Of a stretch of 64,000 nt of DNA, positions 1 through 10,400 are shown piece after piece. Below the pieces are notes generated by a model. That model was not told where the DNA came from and searched no databases. It saw only the letters and a list, made by a program, of their open reading frames with translations. Position numbers and translations under genes: made by a program. Position 1 is the first letter of the stretch. Each line of letters starts with the position of its first letter. The stretch lies in contig JADGDU010000006.1 in assembly GCA_016744705.1 (NCBI GenBank), positions 118,173 through 182,172 on the forward strand. Direction: 5' to 3'. Source of the stretch: Candidatus Krumholzibacteriia bacterium (GTDB taxonomy: Bacteria; Krumholzibacteriota; Krumholzibacteriia; LZORAL124-64-63).

Positions 1-863
1 CTGTTGCCGAAACTTGTGTGCACTTAGCGGACATTGTTGAAGCTGGCTACCGGCTGGTCATCTGCCACGGAAATGGACCCCAGGTGGGGTTCATTCTTCG
101 GCGGTCGGCCATCGCCTTTGATGCGGCCGGCCTGCATGAAGTTCCTCTGTCCAGTTGTGTGGCAGATACGCAGGGTGCCATCGGTTTCCAGATCCAACAG
201 GCTTTGGAAATTGAATTGAAAAAACGGGGCATTAACAAAAAGACGGCCACCATCGTTACGCGTGTGGTTGTCGATTCTGCAGACTCCGGTTTTCAGAATC
301 CCACCAAGCCTATTGGCTCTTTTTTCACCAAGGAAAAAGTGGATCAGATTCAGGAGTCATACCCGGATTGGAAATTTGTCGAAGATTCGGGTCGTGGATT
401 CCGCCGTGTGGTGGCTTCTCCTGTGCCGGAAGAGATAGTGGAACTGGATGTTATCAAAGATGTTGTGGATAGGGACTATGTGGTCATCGCTTGTGGCGGT
501 GGTGGCATCCCAGTGATCCGCACCAACGATGGATTCGAAGCTGTGGATGCTGTGATCGATAAAGATCTGGCTTCTGCTCTTCTGTCCGAAAAGATCAATG
601 CAAAACGATTCATCATTTCCACCGGCGTCCAACATGTGTGTTTGAACTTCGGGCAGGCTGATGAGAAGAAATTGGAACACATTGGTCTGGACGAGTTGAA
701 ACAGTACGTTAAGGAAGGTCATTTTGCCGCCGGTAGCATGCTGCCCAAAATCGAAGCGGCCATCGACTTTATAGAAAAGGGTGGCGAAGAAGTCATCATC
801 ACCGCGCCTGAATATCTCAAGGACGCCGTGAACCACAAAACTGGAACCATCGTCACCAAGTGA
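1..863 (+). CDS. arcC: Carbamate kinase (5' end outside window)
   Basis: The protein transfers phosphate from carbamoyl phosphate to ADP, giving ATP plus carbamate in the cytoplasm. The amino-acid-kinase fold is recognisable from HGNGPQVG near the visible N-terminus, ACGGGGIPV in the middle and the DKDLASALLS segment after it. The frame is already open at base 3 (V-A-E-T-C precedes the GTG at 18), so the true start and the first glycine loop lie upstream; about 287 residues are visible against roughly 310 in the family. It ends 16 bases before ygeW, whose carbamoyltransferase could supply its substrate, so I infer it is the ATP-yielding last step of purine-ring breakdown (like E. coli YqeA) rather than part of an arginine deiminase operon. 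No arcA is visible. Confidence 0.93.
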   Translation, partial: VAETCVHLADIVEAGYRLVICHGNGPQVGFILRRSAIAFDAAGLHEVPLSSCVADTQGAIGFQIQQALEIELKKRGINKKTATIVTRVVVDSADSGFQNPTKPIGSFFTKEKVDQIQESYPDWKFVEDSGRGFRRVVASPVPEEIVELDVIKDVVDRDYVVIACGGGGIPVIRTNDGFEAVDAVIDKDLASALLSEKINAKRFIISTGVQHVCLNFGQADEKKLEHIGLDELKQYVKEGHFAAGSMLPKIEAAIDFIEKGGEEVIITAPEYLKDAVNHKTGTIVTK

Positions 864-879
864 ATCTAAGGAGATTGCC

Positions 880-2076
880 ATGAGCCGAATTTGCACAAAC
901 GAGTTGATCAAGAAACTGGGTTTGCTGAACACCGAGAATATGTATCTCAACGACTTCCTGCACACCTGGGACAAAACAGATCAGGAACTGTCCGCCATTT
1001 ATACCGTGGCCACCATTCTTGAAGATATGCGGAAAGATAATATCTCTTCCAAAGTTTTCGATAGTGGTTTGGGTATTTCGCTGTTCCGCGACAATTCCAC
1101 TCGCACCCGTTTCAGCTTTGCCAGCGCCTGCAACCTGCTGGGCCTGGAAGTTCAGGATCTGGATGAGGGTAAATCACAGGTCGCCCATGGCGAGACCGTG
1201 CGTGAAACCGCCAACATGGTTTCCTTCATGGCCGACATCATCGGTATCCGCGATGACATGTACATTGGCAAGGGCCATGAATACATGAAAGAAGTGGCGA
1301 AGTCCATTGAGGTTGGTCATCAGGAAGGTGTTCTCGAGCAACGCCCCACGGTGGTGAACCTGCAGTGTGATGTTGATCACCCCACCCAGTCCATGTCCGA
1401 CATGCTTCACATCATCAATACCTTTGGTGGCGTAGAAAACCTGAAGGGTAAAAAGATTGCCATGACCTGGGCTTATTCACCCTCGTACGGCAAACCTCTT
1501 TCCGTTCCTCAGGGCATCATCGGCCTGATGACTCGGTTCGGAATGGATGTTTCTTTGGCTCACCCCGAAGGCTACGAAGTGATGCCTGAAGTGGAAGAAA
1601 TTGCCCGGCTGAATGCCGAAGCATCCGGAGGCTCCTTCACTAAAGCGGCCAGTATGGGCGACGCCTTTGCTGATGCCGATATCGTTTACCCCAAAAGCTG
1701 GGCTCCGTTTGTGGCCATGGAAAAACGGACCGACTTGTATGGCAAAGGCGACCAGGATGGAATCAACGCTCTGGAAAAAGAACTGCTCAAGCAAAACGCT
1801 CTGCATAAAGACTGGGAGTGCACGGAAGAGCTGATGGCCAAGACCAAAAACGGAAAAGCTTTGTACATGCATTGTCTTCCCGCAGACATCACTGGCGTTT
1901 CCTGTGATGAGGGTGAAGTGGCCGCATCGGTGTTCGACCGGTACCGGGTGCCTCTGTATAAAGAGGCCAGTTACAAGCCATATATCATCGCTGCCATGAT
2001 TTTCCTGAGTAAATTCAAGAACCCGGCAGATACGTTTGCGGCTCTGATGAAACAAGATAAGAATCGGATTCTTTAA
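880..2076 (+). CDS. ygeW: YgeW-type knotted carbamoyltransferase
   Basis: This 398-residue protein belongs to the aspartate/ornithine carbamoyltransferase superfamily. The carbamoyl-phosphate loop S-T-R-T lies at about residues 74-77 (RDNSTRTRFSF) and the HCLPAD motif at about residue 330. Length and sequence follow the YgeW family (about 396 residues in E. coli), a trans-knotted transcarbamylase distinct from classical OTCase. In this context it probably works in the phosphorolytic direction, turning a carbamoylated purine-breakdown intermediate into carbamoyl phosphate for the carbamate kinase upstream. The exact substrate is not readable from sequence. The start is an ATG with GGAG eight bases ahead. 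A 72-base gap separates it from the next gene. Confidence 0.92.
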   Translation: MSRICTNELIKKLGLLNTENMYLNDFLHTWDKTDQELSAIYTVATILEDMRKDNISSKVFDSGLGISLFRDNSTRTRFSFASACNLLGLEVQDLDEGKSQVAHGETVRETANMVSFMADIIGIRDDMYIGKGHEYMKEVAKSIEVGHQEGVLEQRPTVVNLQCDVDHPTQSMSDMLHIINTFGGVENLKGKKIAMTWAYSPSYGKPLSVPQGIIGLMTRFGMDVSLAHPEGYEVMPEVEEIARLNAEASGGSFTKAASMGDAFADADIVYPKSWAPFVAMEKRTDLYGKGDQDGINALEKELLKQNALHKDWECTEELMAKTKNGKALYMHCLPADITGVSCDEGEVAASVFDRYRVPLYKEASYKPYIIAAMIFLSKFKNPADTFAALMKQDKNRIL

Positions 2077-2148
2077 AAGTTTCGTACACTGTGATACTAT
2101 CGGAGTCTGGAATGTCATTGAGTTAAACAACGAACAGGCAGGTGGGTC

Positions 2149-4725
2149 ATGATTAGATTTTCACTGAACGGCAAGGATATTGAATACACAGGCGATCCCG
2201 AAGAATCATTACTTCAGTGGTTGCGATTCGAGACGGAAGTGAAAAGCGTCAAGGACGGCTGCTCTGGTCAAGGGACCTGCGGCGCCTGCATCGTTGAACT
2301 CAATGGAAAACCCAGCTTGGCCTGTTGCAAAACTATGGGCAAGCTGGAGAATGCAACAATTACCACACTGGAAGGCATGCCTGAATTGACCAGGCAAATT
2401 CTGGGTGAGGCCTTTGTGGCCTCGGGCGCCGTCCAGTGTGGTTTTTGTAGCCCGGGTATGTTGACCCGGACGAAGCTGCTGCTGGATAAAAACCCCAATC
2501 CTACCCGGGAACAAGTCACCAAAAAAATCAAATCCCATTTGTGTCGCTGCACCGGATACGTCAAGATCGTTGATGCGATCATGATGGCATCGGAAGCGAT
2601 TCGAGAGGGCAAAACTATTACTTCCAATGAGGGAGCCCAATTGGGCTCATCTCCGCGAAAGTTGCAGGCCTTGGAGCGTGCAGTGGGAGATCCTCTGTTT
2701 ATTGGTGGTATGAAATTCGACAATATGCTTCATGGGACGCTGCATTTCAGCGAGCATCCCAGGGCTAGGATTGTTCGTATTGATACCTCCAAAGCCGAGG
2801 CTTTGGAGGGTGTTGTTCGGATCTTTACGGCCAAGGACATCCCCGGCAGCCGCAAAGTGGGTATCGTGATCAACGATTGGGATATGTACATCGCCGAGGG
2901 TGAGACCACCCGGTACATCGGTGATGTGTTGGCTATGGTTGTGGCCGAAAACAAACGCATCTCCCGTGAGGCATCGGCCTTGATCGAGGTTGAGTACGAA
3001 GTGCTGGAGCCCGTGACCGATGTGCACGAGGCCTTGAAGGATAAGATCAAGGTTCACGAAGGTGGCAACCTGCTCAAAGAAACCACCATCTGCTACGGTG
3101 AGAATGTGGATGAGGTATTTGCCAATTCTAAATACGTGGTGAAAGAGACTTTCACGACTCAGGTCGTTGAACATGCTTTCATGGAACTGGAAAGTTCTGT
3201 GTCCCAGTATGAAGATGGGCGCCTCACGGTTTATTCTCAGGGCCAGGGTATTTTTGAGGACCGGAGCCAAATTTCGAAAATGTTGGGGCTGGATATCAAA
3301 GACCTCAACGTCAAGTTGGTTCCTGCCGGTGGAGCCTTTGGCGGCAAGGAAGATCTGACTGTACAGGGTCATGCCGCATTGGGCGCTTACCATTTGAAAA
3401 CTGCCGTCAAGGTCAAACTGGACCGGACGGAGTCCATGCGGATGCACCCCAAACGTCATCCTATGATCATGGATTACACCCTGGGCTGCGATGCTGATGG
3501 AAAGTTCACTGCATTGCATGCTCGTATTCTGGGTGATACCGGCGCTTATGCTTCGGTGGGTGGCCCGGTTATGGAAAGAGCCGCTACCCATGCCGGTGGT
3601 GCTTATTACATTCCCCACATCGACGTCAAATCCAAAGCGGTTTACACCAACAATGTTGTCTGTGGTGCCTTCCGGGGGTTCGGTGTCAACCAAGTCACCT
3701 TCGCCATTGAAGGCATGATTGATGAACTCTGCGCTCAAACAGGTTTTGATCGCTGGGAGATTCGGTATAAAAACGCCCTGGATAAAGGTTTAAAAACCAC
3801 CAGCGGTCATAAGTTGCGCAAAGAAGTGGGCCTCAAAAAGACCCTGGAACTGGTCAAAAAAGACTACGACAGTGGCAACGTGACAGGCCTGGCCTGCGGT
3901 ATCAAAAACTGCGGTATTGGTAACGGCGTGCCTGAGTTGAGCGAAGCCCGCATTGAAATTCTGGCCGACGAGAAAATCAAGCTGTACCACGGCTGGAGCG
4001 AAATGGGGCAGGGCATCGACACCGTGGCCCAGCAAATGCTTTGCCAGTGCATCGGTTTGGACACTCTTGATAATATTGAAGTTATTGTTGCTACTGATAG
4101 CGAAACCAAGGCTGGAAATACCACTGCCAGCCGTGGGACGTTCCTGGTTGGCAAAGCTGTTCTGGCTGCCGCTGAAGATCTGATAAAAGATCTGAAAACC
4201 CAGAGCCTGAGTGATCTGGCCGGCAAAACTTACGACGGATCTTACCTCTGTGACTGGACCACCTCCTCAGATTTTGATGGTGATGTCATCAGTCACTTTG
4301 CCTACAGTTTCGCCACCCAGTTGGTGACCCTGAGTGATGAAGGAAAAATCACCAAGGTGACGGCTGCCCATGATAGCGGCATCGTCGTTAATCCTAAACT
4401 CTACGAAGGTCAGATTGAAGGCGGCGTGGTGATGGGACTGGGTTATGCCCTGTCTGAAAACCTGGTGCTGGATAAGGGCCATATTGCAGATAATCGTTTC
4501 CGGAGTCTTGGTTTGCTGCGTTCCACCGATGTGCCGGAAATTGAAGTGATCCCTGTGGAGATCTTTGATACCGATGCGCCATTCGGAGCCAAGGGTGTGG
4601 GCGAAATTTGCTGTATCCCCACGGCGGCCGCCGCTGCTGGTGCCTATCGTGAATTTGATGGCCATAAGCGGGTCATCTTGCCTATCGCCGCTTTGGAAAA
4701 ACCCACTGCGGTTTTAAAAAAATAA
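2149..4725 (+). CDS. Selenium-dependent-type xanthine dehydrogenase, fused 2Fe-2S and Mo domains
   Basis: A single 858-residue chain carries two [2Fe-2S] sites (CSGQGTCGAC near residue 39; CGFCSPG near 97 and CRCTGY near 131) followed by a complete molybdopterin domain from about residue 170. Mo-domain landmarks include GGAFGGKED near 394, FRGFGVNQ near 507 and GAKGVGE near 813, which holds the catalytic glutamate. There is no FAD domain, which matches the fused selenium-dependent purine hydroxylase family (E. coli XdhD is related). Selenium in that family is a labile cofactor ligand, not selenocysteine, and no in-frame TGA is present. Likely reaction: hydroxylation of xanthine or a related purine, or the reverse reduction of urate. 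Electrons probably pass to YgfK, because no YgfM-like FAD subunit is adjacent. Confidence 0.92.
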   Translation: MIRFSLNGKDIEYTGDPEESLLQWLRFETEVKSVKDGCSGQGTCGACIVELNGKPSLACCKTMGKLENATITTLEGMPELTRQILGEAFVASGAVQCGFCSPGMLTRTKLLLDKNPNPTREQVTKKIKSHLCRCTGYVKIVDAIMMASEAIREGKTITSNEGAQLGSSPRKLQALERAVGDPLFIGGMKFDNMLHGTLHFSEHPRARIVRIDTSKAEALEGVVRIFTAKDIPGSRKVGIVINDWDMYIAEGETTRYIGDVLAMVVAENKRISREASALIEVEYEVLEPVTDVHEALKDKIKVHEGGNLLKETTICYGENVDEVFANSKYVVKETFTTQVVEHAFMELESSVSQYEDGRLTVYSQGQGIFEDRSQISKMLGLDIKDLNVKLVPAGGAFGGKEDLTVQGHAALGAYHLKTAVKVKLDRTESMRMHPKRHPMIMDYTLGCDADGKFTALHARILGDTGAYASVGGPVMERAATHAGGAYYIPHIDVKSKAVYTNNVVCGAFRGFGVNQVTFAIEGMIDELCAQTGFDRWEIRYKNALDKGLKTTSGHKLRKEVGLKKTLELVKKDYDSGNVTGLACGIKNCGIGNGVPELSEARIEILADEKIKLYHGWSEMGQGIDTVAQQMLCQCIGLDTLDNIEVIVATDSETKAGNTTASRGTFLVGKAVLAAAEDLIKDLKTQSLSDLAGKTYDGSYLCDWTTSSDFDGDVISHFAYSFATQLVTLSDEGKITKVTAAHDSGIVVNPKLYEGQIEGGVVMGLGYALSENLVLDKGHIADNRFRSLGLLRSTDVPEIEVIPVEIFDTDAPFGAKGVGEICCIPTAAAAAGAYREFDGHKRVILPIAALEKPTAVLKK

Positions 4726-4753
4726 AACCTGTAACAATGCTGACGGAGGAATC

Positions 4754-6037
4754 ATGTCGCTCTATCTGAAAAACGCCCGGTTCATTGATTGGCAATCGCT
4801 CAAAATCCAGTCTGCCAACATCAAGGTGGACGAAGGAGTGTCCGGGGGGATTTCATTTGTGGACAGCATTCCCTCAACCGGAGGATCTGATTCTTCCGTC
4901 AGGGTCATTGATTGCAAGGGAAAATTTGTTACCAAAGCTTTTGGCTGCGGTCACCATCACATTTATTCCACTCTGGCCCGGGGGATGCCGGCACCCAAAA
5001 AAATCCCCATGAATTTCCAGGAAATTTTGACTTACGTCTGGTGGCATGTGGACAAATGCCTGGATAAAGACATGATCGAAGCCAGCGCCTTGGCGTCGGC
5101 TCTCTATTGTGCCAAAAACGGTATCACTTTCATCATCGACCACCATGCCTCTCCTTTCAACATTGAAGGCTCCCTAACCACCATTGCCGATGCCTTCGAC
5201 AAGGTGGGAGTCTCTCACCTGTTGTGTTATGAGCTGTCTGATCGCGACGGAGAGGGCCCTCGTGAAGCAGGGCTAGCCGAGCATGAACGTTTCCTCGCGG
5301 GAGGCGGACAGGGCCACGTGGGGCTACATGCGTCTTTTACAGTGGGGGATGACCTGCTGAAACGTTCGGTGGAGCTGGCTCAGAAGCACGGGACCGGATT
5401 GCATATTCATGTGGCGGAAGACAAAGCAGACCAAGTGGCCTGCTTGAAGGACCACAATACGCGGGTCGTCAAACGACTTCATGAGGCAGGCGGATTATCC
5501 CTTCCGCAAACCATTCTGGGACACTGCATCCATTTGGATGATGAAGAAAAAGAGATTATCCGCTCCACCGAAGCCTGGGTTGTGCAGAACACCGAAAGCA
5601 ATCTGAACAACAACGTGGGCCTGGCTAACTACAACGAAATTTCTGAAAAGATCATGCTGGGTACTGACGGTATGCACTGCGATATGTTGCGTAGCGCCAA
5701 GGCCACGTTCCTGTCGGGGCAACCTGTAGAGGGAACAGGCTTTGATACGGCCTACGCCCGATTCCGGAATGTGCATCGGTATATAGCCGAGTGCGGATTC
5801 AAAGGTGATACGGACAACAACCTGGTAGTCCTGGATTACGATTCCCCTACGGAACTGACGGACGATAACTTCCTCGGGCATTTCGTTTATGGGATCAATT
5901 CCTCCCATGTGGAAACGGTTGTGGCCCAGGGTAAGGTCATCGTCGAAGACCGTGTTCTGAAAACTGCCGATGAGGCCGAGATATTGGATTATGCCCGGCA
6001 GATGGGGAACAAACTCTGGGCCGAGATGAAAAAATAA
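4754..6037 (+). CDS. ssnA: SsnA, amidohydrolase/chlorohydrolase-family enzyme
   Basis: This is a 427-residue cytoplasmic metal-dependent hydrolase of the amidohydrolase superfamily. Metal-ligand motifs are in the expected order: GHHHIYS near residue 65, LHIHVAED near 217, LGHCIH near 255 and MLGTDGMH near 302. The last motif and the overall length match SsnA, a member of the selenium/purine gene set. Work on anaerobic urate breakdown places SsnA among the ring-opening hydrolases; its exact substrate here is inferred. The start is fixed by GGAGGAATC directly before the ATG. The neighbours are the fused xanthine dehydrogenase 28 bases upstream and a hydantoinase 5 bases downstream, so the three are probably co-translated. 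Confidence 0.92.
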   Translation: MSLYLKNARFIDWQSLKIQSANIKVDEGVSGGISFVDSIPSTGGSDSSVRVIDCKGKFVTKAFGCGHHHIYSTLARGMPAPKKIPMNFQEILTYVWWHVDKCLDKDMIEASALASALYCAKNGITFIIDHHASPFNIEGSLTTIADAFDKVGVSHLLCYELSDRDGEGPREAGLAEHERFLAGGGQGHVGLHASFTVGDDLLKRSVELAQKHGTGLHIHVAEDKADQVACLKDHNTRVVKRLHEAGGLSLPQTILGHCIHLDDEEKEIIRSTEAWVVQNTESNLNNNVGLANYNEISEKIMLGTDGMHCDMLRSAKATFLSGQPVEGTGFDTAYARFRNVHRYIAECGFKGDTDNNLVVLDYDSPTELTDDNFLGHFVYGINSSHVETVVAQGKVIVEDRVLKTADEAEILDYARQMGNKLWAEMKK

Positions 6038-6042
6038 TCCAG

Positions 6043-7458
6043 ATGAGTACTAAAAAGCACATTAAAAATGGAACCCTGGTCACGCCGGAAGGAATTTTTT
6101 CCGGCGATGTTCTCACCGATGGCAGCACCATTGCCGCCGTCGGTGAAGTGGGGCCTGAATCTACTGCAGAAGTCATTGATGCCACGGGTTGTTACGTTTT
6201 ACCCGGTGGTGTGGATGTGCACACCCATTTGAATCTTAAGCTGGGAGACCGTCAAGTTTCCGATGGTTTTTATGCGGGCTGTGTGGCTGCGGCCTGGGGT
6301 GGAACCACCACCATCATTGACCATCCGGAAGCTGGGCCTGCGGGCTGCAACCTTCATCATCAGCCTGAATACTATCGAGGCTTGCTGGAAAAAGAGTCCG
6401 TTATTGATTACGGCATCCACGGCGTTTTTCAGCATGTGGATGAGGCCATCTTGGCGGAAATTCCTTCCTTGGTCCAACAGGGCTATTCTTCTGCAAAAGT
6501 CTATATGACTTACGGCAACATGTTGGTGCCGGGTGAAGTCCAGCGTGTACTTGAGGCCATGAAAAATGCTGGTGGTTTGGCGGCTTTCCATGCTGAAGAT
6601 GATGCGGAGATCAGCAGGCTACGGGCGGAATTTGCCGAGAATGGCCATCTGGCTCCTATCTATCATGCCAAAAGCCGCCCTGACTACACTGAGGCTGACA
6701 GCATTAAAATCATTGCTGATTTGGCTGCCAAAACCGGAGCGACGGTTTATATCGTGCACCTGTCCACGGGCAAGGGTTTGGATGTCATTCGGGAGGCCAA
6801 AAAATCCGGTGTGAAAATCATTGCCGAAACATGCCCTCAGTATCTCCTGCTTGACGATTCCTGTTATGAAAAAACAGACGGATTGAAATACATCATGGCA
6901 CCTCCATTGCGCGAAAAAGGCAATGGCGAGGCTCTGTGGGCCGGCTTGGCCGATGGTAGCATCAGTGTGGTGGCCACGGATCACTGTTCCTTCTCCTATG
7001 CGGATAAGAAAAAATTCTGGCAGGGAGATTTTCGGAAGGCGCCGGGTGGATCTCCCAGCGTGGAAACACGTCTGCCCCTGCTATTTTCCGAAGGTGTGTT
7101 GAAGGGACGATTGAGTTTGCAGCGGTTTGTGGACCTGGTATCTGCGAATCCTGCCAAAATCATGGGCATCTATCCGCAGAAAGGCGTCTTGCAACCGGGA
7201 GCAGACGCAGACCTGATCATTTGGGATCCCGCAGCTGAGAAAATCATATCCCCTGAAAGCCTGCACCAACTTTGCGATTATGGCCCTTTTGATGGCATGA
7301 ACGTAAAAGGTTGGCCCAGGAAGACGATGTTGAGGGGAACAATCATTGTGGAAAACGACAGATTCATCGGAAAAAAGGGCAGTGGGCAATTCCTGCAGCG
7401 TGCTCCTTTTAAAGATGAAACTTTGTGTAGTTCTGATCATCATGGAGGCAAACGATGA
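6043..7458 (+). CDS. hydA: Dihydropyrimidinase / D-hydantoinase family cyclic amidohydrolase
   Basis: A 471-residue cyclic amidohydrolase that opens hydantoin-like or dihydropyrimidine rings. Visible landmarks are the metal motif DVHTHLNL near residue 58, the lysine that becomes carboxylated in SSAKVYMTYG near 150, FHAEDD near 183, IVHLSTGKG near 237 and ATDHCSF near 312. It corresponds to HyuA of the E. coli selenium/purine cluster. The likely role is opening of a five- or six-membered imide ring left after purine reduction. The ATG follows the ssnA stop by only 5 bases and has a weak ribosome site, suggesting coupling to ssnA. Its end overlaps the ygfK start by four bases (ATGA). Confidence 0.93.
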   Translation: MSTKKHIKNGTLVTPEGIFSGDVLTDGSTIAAVGEVGPESTAEVIDATGCYVLPGGVDVHTHLNLKLGDRQVSDGFYAGCVAAAWGGTTTIIDHPEAGPAGCNLHHQPEYYRGLLEKESVIDYGIHGVFQHVDEAILAEIPSLVQQGYSSAKVYMTYGNMLVPGEVQRVLEAMKNAGGLAAFHAEDDAEISRLRAEFAENGHLAPIYHAKSRPDYTEADSIKIIADLAAKTGATVYIVHLSTGKGLDVIREAKKSGVKIIAETCPQYLLLDDSCYEKTDGLKYIMAPPLREKGNGEALWAGLADGSISVVATDHCSFSYADKKKFWQGDFRKAPGGSPSVETRLPLLFSEGVLKGRLSLQRFVDLVSANPAKIMGIYPQKGVLQPGADADLIIWDPAAEKIISPESLHQLCDYGPFDGMNVKGWPRKTMLRGTIIVENDRFIGKKGSGQFLQRAPFKDETLCSSDHHGGKR

Positions 7459-10400
7459 GTAGCGATCTGTTCACCTGTACTTCTCTGGAATCCCTTTTTA
7501 AGTGGGTTTTTGAATACGATAAAACTGGCATGATCCTGGGTATTTCCAAGGCTCTCTTTTACATCCCAGGTCAGAATGAACCGTTCACTATGGAGCGCTA
7601 CGGCCAAACTCTGGAAACTCCTTTGGGTCTGGCTGCTGGTCCTCACACTCAGCTTTCTCAGAATATCATTTGTGCTTGGCTCACGGGTGGCCGGTACATG
7701 GAATTGAAAACGGTTCAGGTGTTGGATGAACTGGAAGTGACCAAGCCCTGCATCGACATGTCCGATGAAGGCTATAACTGCGAGTGGTCCCAGGAACTGA
7801 AGCTGCATGAATCTTTTGATGAATACCTGAACGCCTGGATCATGCTGCATGTCTTGCGTGATAAGTTCAATCTGCCGGAAGATCAGAGCGGGTTCATCTT
7901 CAACATGAGTGTGGGCTACAACCTGGAAGGGATCATGAGCCCCACCGTCCAGAAATTCCTGGACATGATGGCCGATTGCACTGAATTGCGGGATAAGAAA
8001 ATTGAAGAAATTTCCGCCTTCTTCCCTCGTATTAAAGAGATCAACATTCCCTCAGAAATTACGCGCAATGTTACGATTTCCACTATGCACGGCTGCCCCC
8101 CTGCTGAAACGGAAAAAATTGGTCGCTATTTCATTGAAGACCGCAAATTGGATACGACCATTAAGTTGAATCCCACTCTGCTGGGGCCAGAAAAACTTCG
8201 GGAAATTCTAAACGACAACCTGGGTTTTGAAACAGTGGTCCCCGATTTGGCCTTTGAGCACGATCTGGAATATGAAGCCGGAGTGGCTCTGATCCAATCA
8301 CTTCTGGAAAGTGCCAAGAAGGTGGGGGTGGCTTTCAATATCAAGCTGACCAATACTCTCGAAACCACTAATGTCCGGCAAAATCTGCCCAAACATGAAG
8401 AGATGGTTTACATGAGTGGGCGTGCACTGCACCCCATCAGTATCAATCTGGCGGCCCGGTTGCAAAAAGATTTTAAGGGCAAATTGGATATCTCTTTCTC
8501 AGGTGGGGCCGATTGTTTCAACATTTCCGATGTCCTCAAATGTGGTTTGATGCCAGTGACCATCTGCTCGGATGTTTTGAAGCCTGGCGGGTATGGGCGT
8601 ATGAGCCAGTATCTGGAAAACATTGAGGCGGATTTCGATAAAGTGGGCGCCACCAGCATCACCGATTACATGCTGAAGACTTCGGGTCAAGCCACTCTGG
8701 AAGAGGCCATCGTCGCGAACCTGACACAGTACGCAGAAGAAGTTACGGCCAAAGCTTATTACAACAAAACCGAATATCCCTATGAATCCATCAAGACGGC
8801 TCGGGATCTGGAATTCTTTGATTGTGCCGCCGCTCCCTGCATGACGGAGTGCCCTGCTGGCCAGGAAATCCCCCGCTATCTGAATTATGTGGCTACCGGC
8901 GATATGGACCGAGCCTACCAAACTGTGTTGGCCACGAATCCATTCCCCAATGTTCAGGGTGTTGTATGTGATCACGCGTGCCAGTCAAAATGCACCAGGA
9001 TCAACTACGAAAAACCCCTGCTCATCCGTGAAGTGAAACGTTACATCTCGGATAAATTTGAACGGGATCAATTGAAGCCCGAAGAAGCTAACGGAATTAA
9101 AGTGGCCATTATCGGTGGAGGACCTTCCGGTCTCTCATGTGCTCATTTCCTGGCTCTGTCTGGCTATGAAATTGATCTCTACGAAGCCAAAGACTTCCTG
9201 GGTGGTATGGCAGCTGACGGAATTCCTATCTTCCGTTTGGATGATGAACGCCTGAAAAAGGATGTTGATGGCATCCTCGCTCTGGGTGTTAAGGCGCACA
9301 TGAACACCCGGATCACCAAAGAGATGTTCACGGAAATCAGATCTAAAAGTGATTACGTTTACATTGCTGTAGGCGCCCAGCAGAGCATGCCCCTGGATAT
9401 TACCGGCATTGACAGTGAGGGCGTATTTGATCAATTGAGTTTCCTCAGTAAGGTTCGCAAAAACGAAACTATCCCTACGGCAGAAAAAATTGTGGTCATC
9501 GGCGCAGGTAATTCAGCTATGGATGCAGCCCGAACCGCCAAACGTCTGGTGGGTAAGGATGGCGAAGTTGCCATTGTTTACAGGCGCACCCGACGAGAAA
9601 TGCCCTGTGATCCTGAAGAAGTGCGCGGAGCCTTGGAAGAAGGCATCCAATTGGTCGAACTGGCTGCTCCTGAATCCATTGTCGAGGAAAATGGGAAAGT
9701 TAAGGGCCTGATGGTGAGCCGCATGAAATTGGGCAAGCCAGATGATAGTGGACGTGCCCGGCCCATCAAAATCGAAAATTCCGAATACGTGATTGATGCC
9801 GACATCGTGATTCCGGCTATTGGTCAGAAAGTTGTGCTGGATTTCCTGCCTGGGAACTCCATGACTATCAACGAAAAGACCTATGAAACTGAAATGGCTG
9901 ATGTCTTTGGTGGTGGGGACGCCTTCCGGGGTGCATCCAGTTTGATTCACGCCATTGGTGATGGTCAGAATGTTGCCGTGGAGATCGTTAATCGGGCCGG
10001 TAAGGAGCACTTGAAGTTTCATACCCCAACCGATCACCGAAATGTGGACCTGGATCATTTGCAGGTTTTGCAGGCTCGGCGCGATTTTGGGTCTGGACTG
10101 TCGGAAGTGGCTCCTGATGAACGCATCAACTTTGATCTCTTCATGAGCACGCTCAGTGATGAGGAAGCCACTGAAGAATCGGCCAGATGTTTGCAGTGCG
10201 ATTTGGTTTGTAATGTCTGCACCACGGTTTGTCCCAACAGAAGTAATATGTATTACGAGATGAAGCCGGTGGTCATGCCGGTACAACGTGCGGTCTTGAC
10301 GGGCAGCAATGTGGAGATCATTCAGGATCAGACCGTTGAAATCAACCAGCAGTATCAGATCATCAACATTGGCGATTATTGCAATGAATGCGGCAATTGC

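Noticed and set aside
2149..4725. Selenocysteine in the selenium-dependent xanthine dehydrogenase
   Set aside because: No in-frame TGA before the stop. Selenium in this family is a labile cofactor atom and cannot be seen in DNA.
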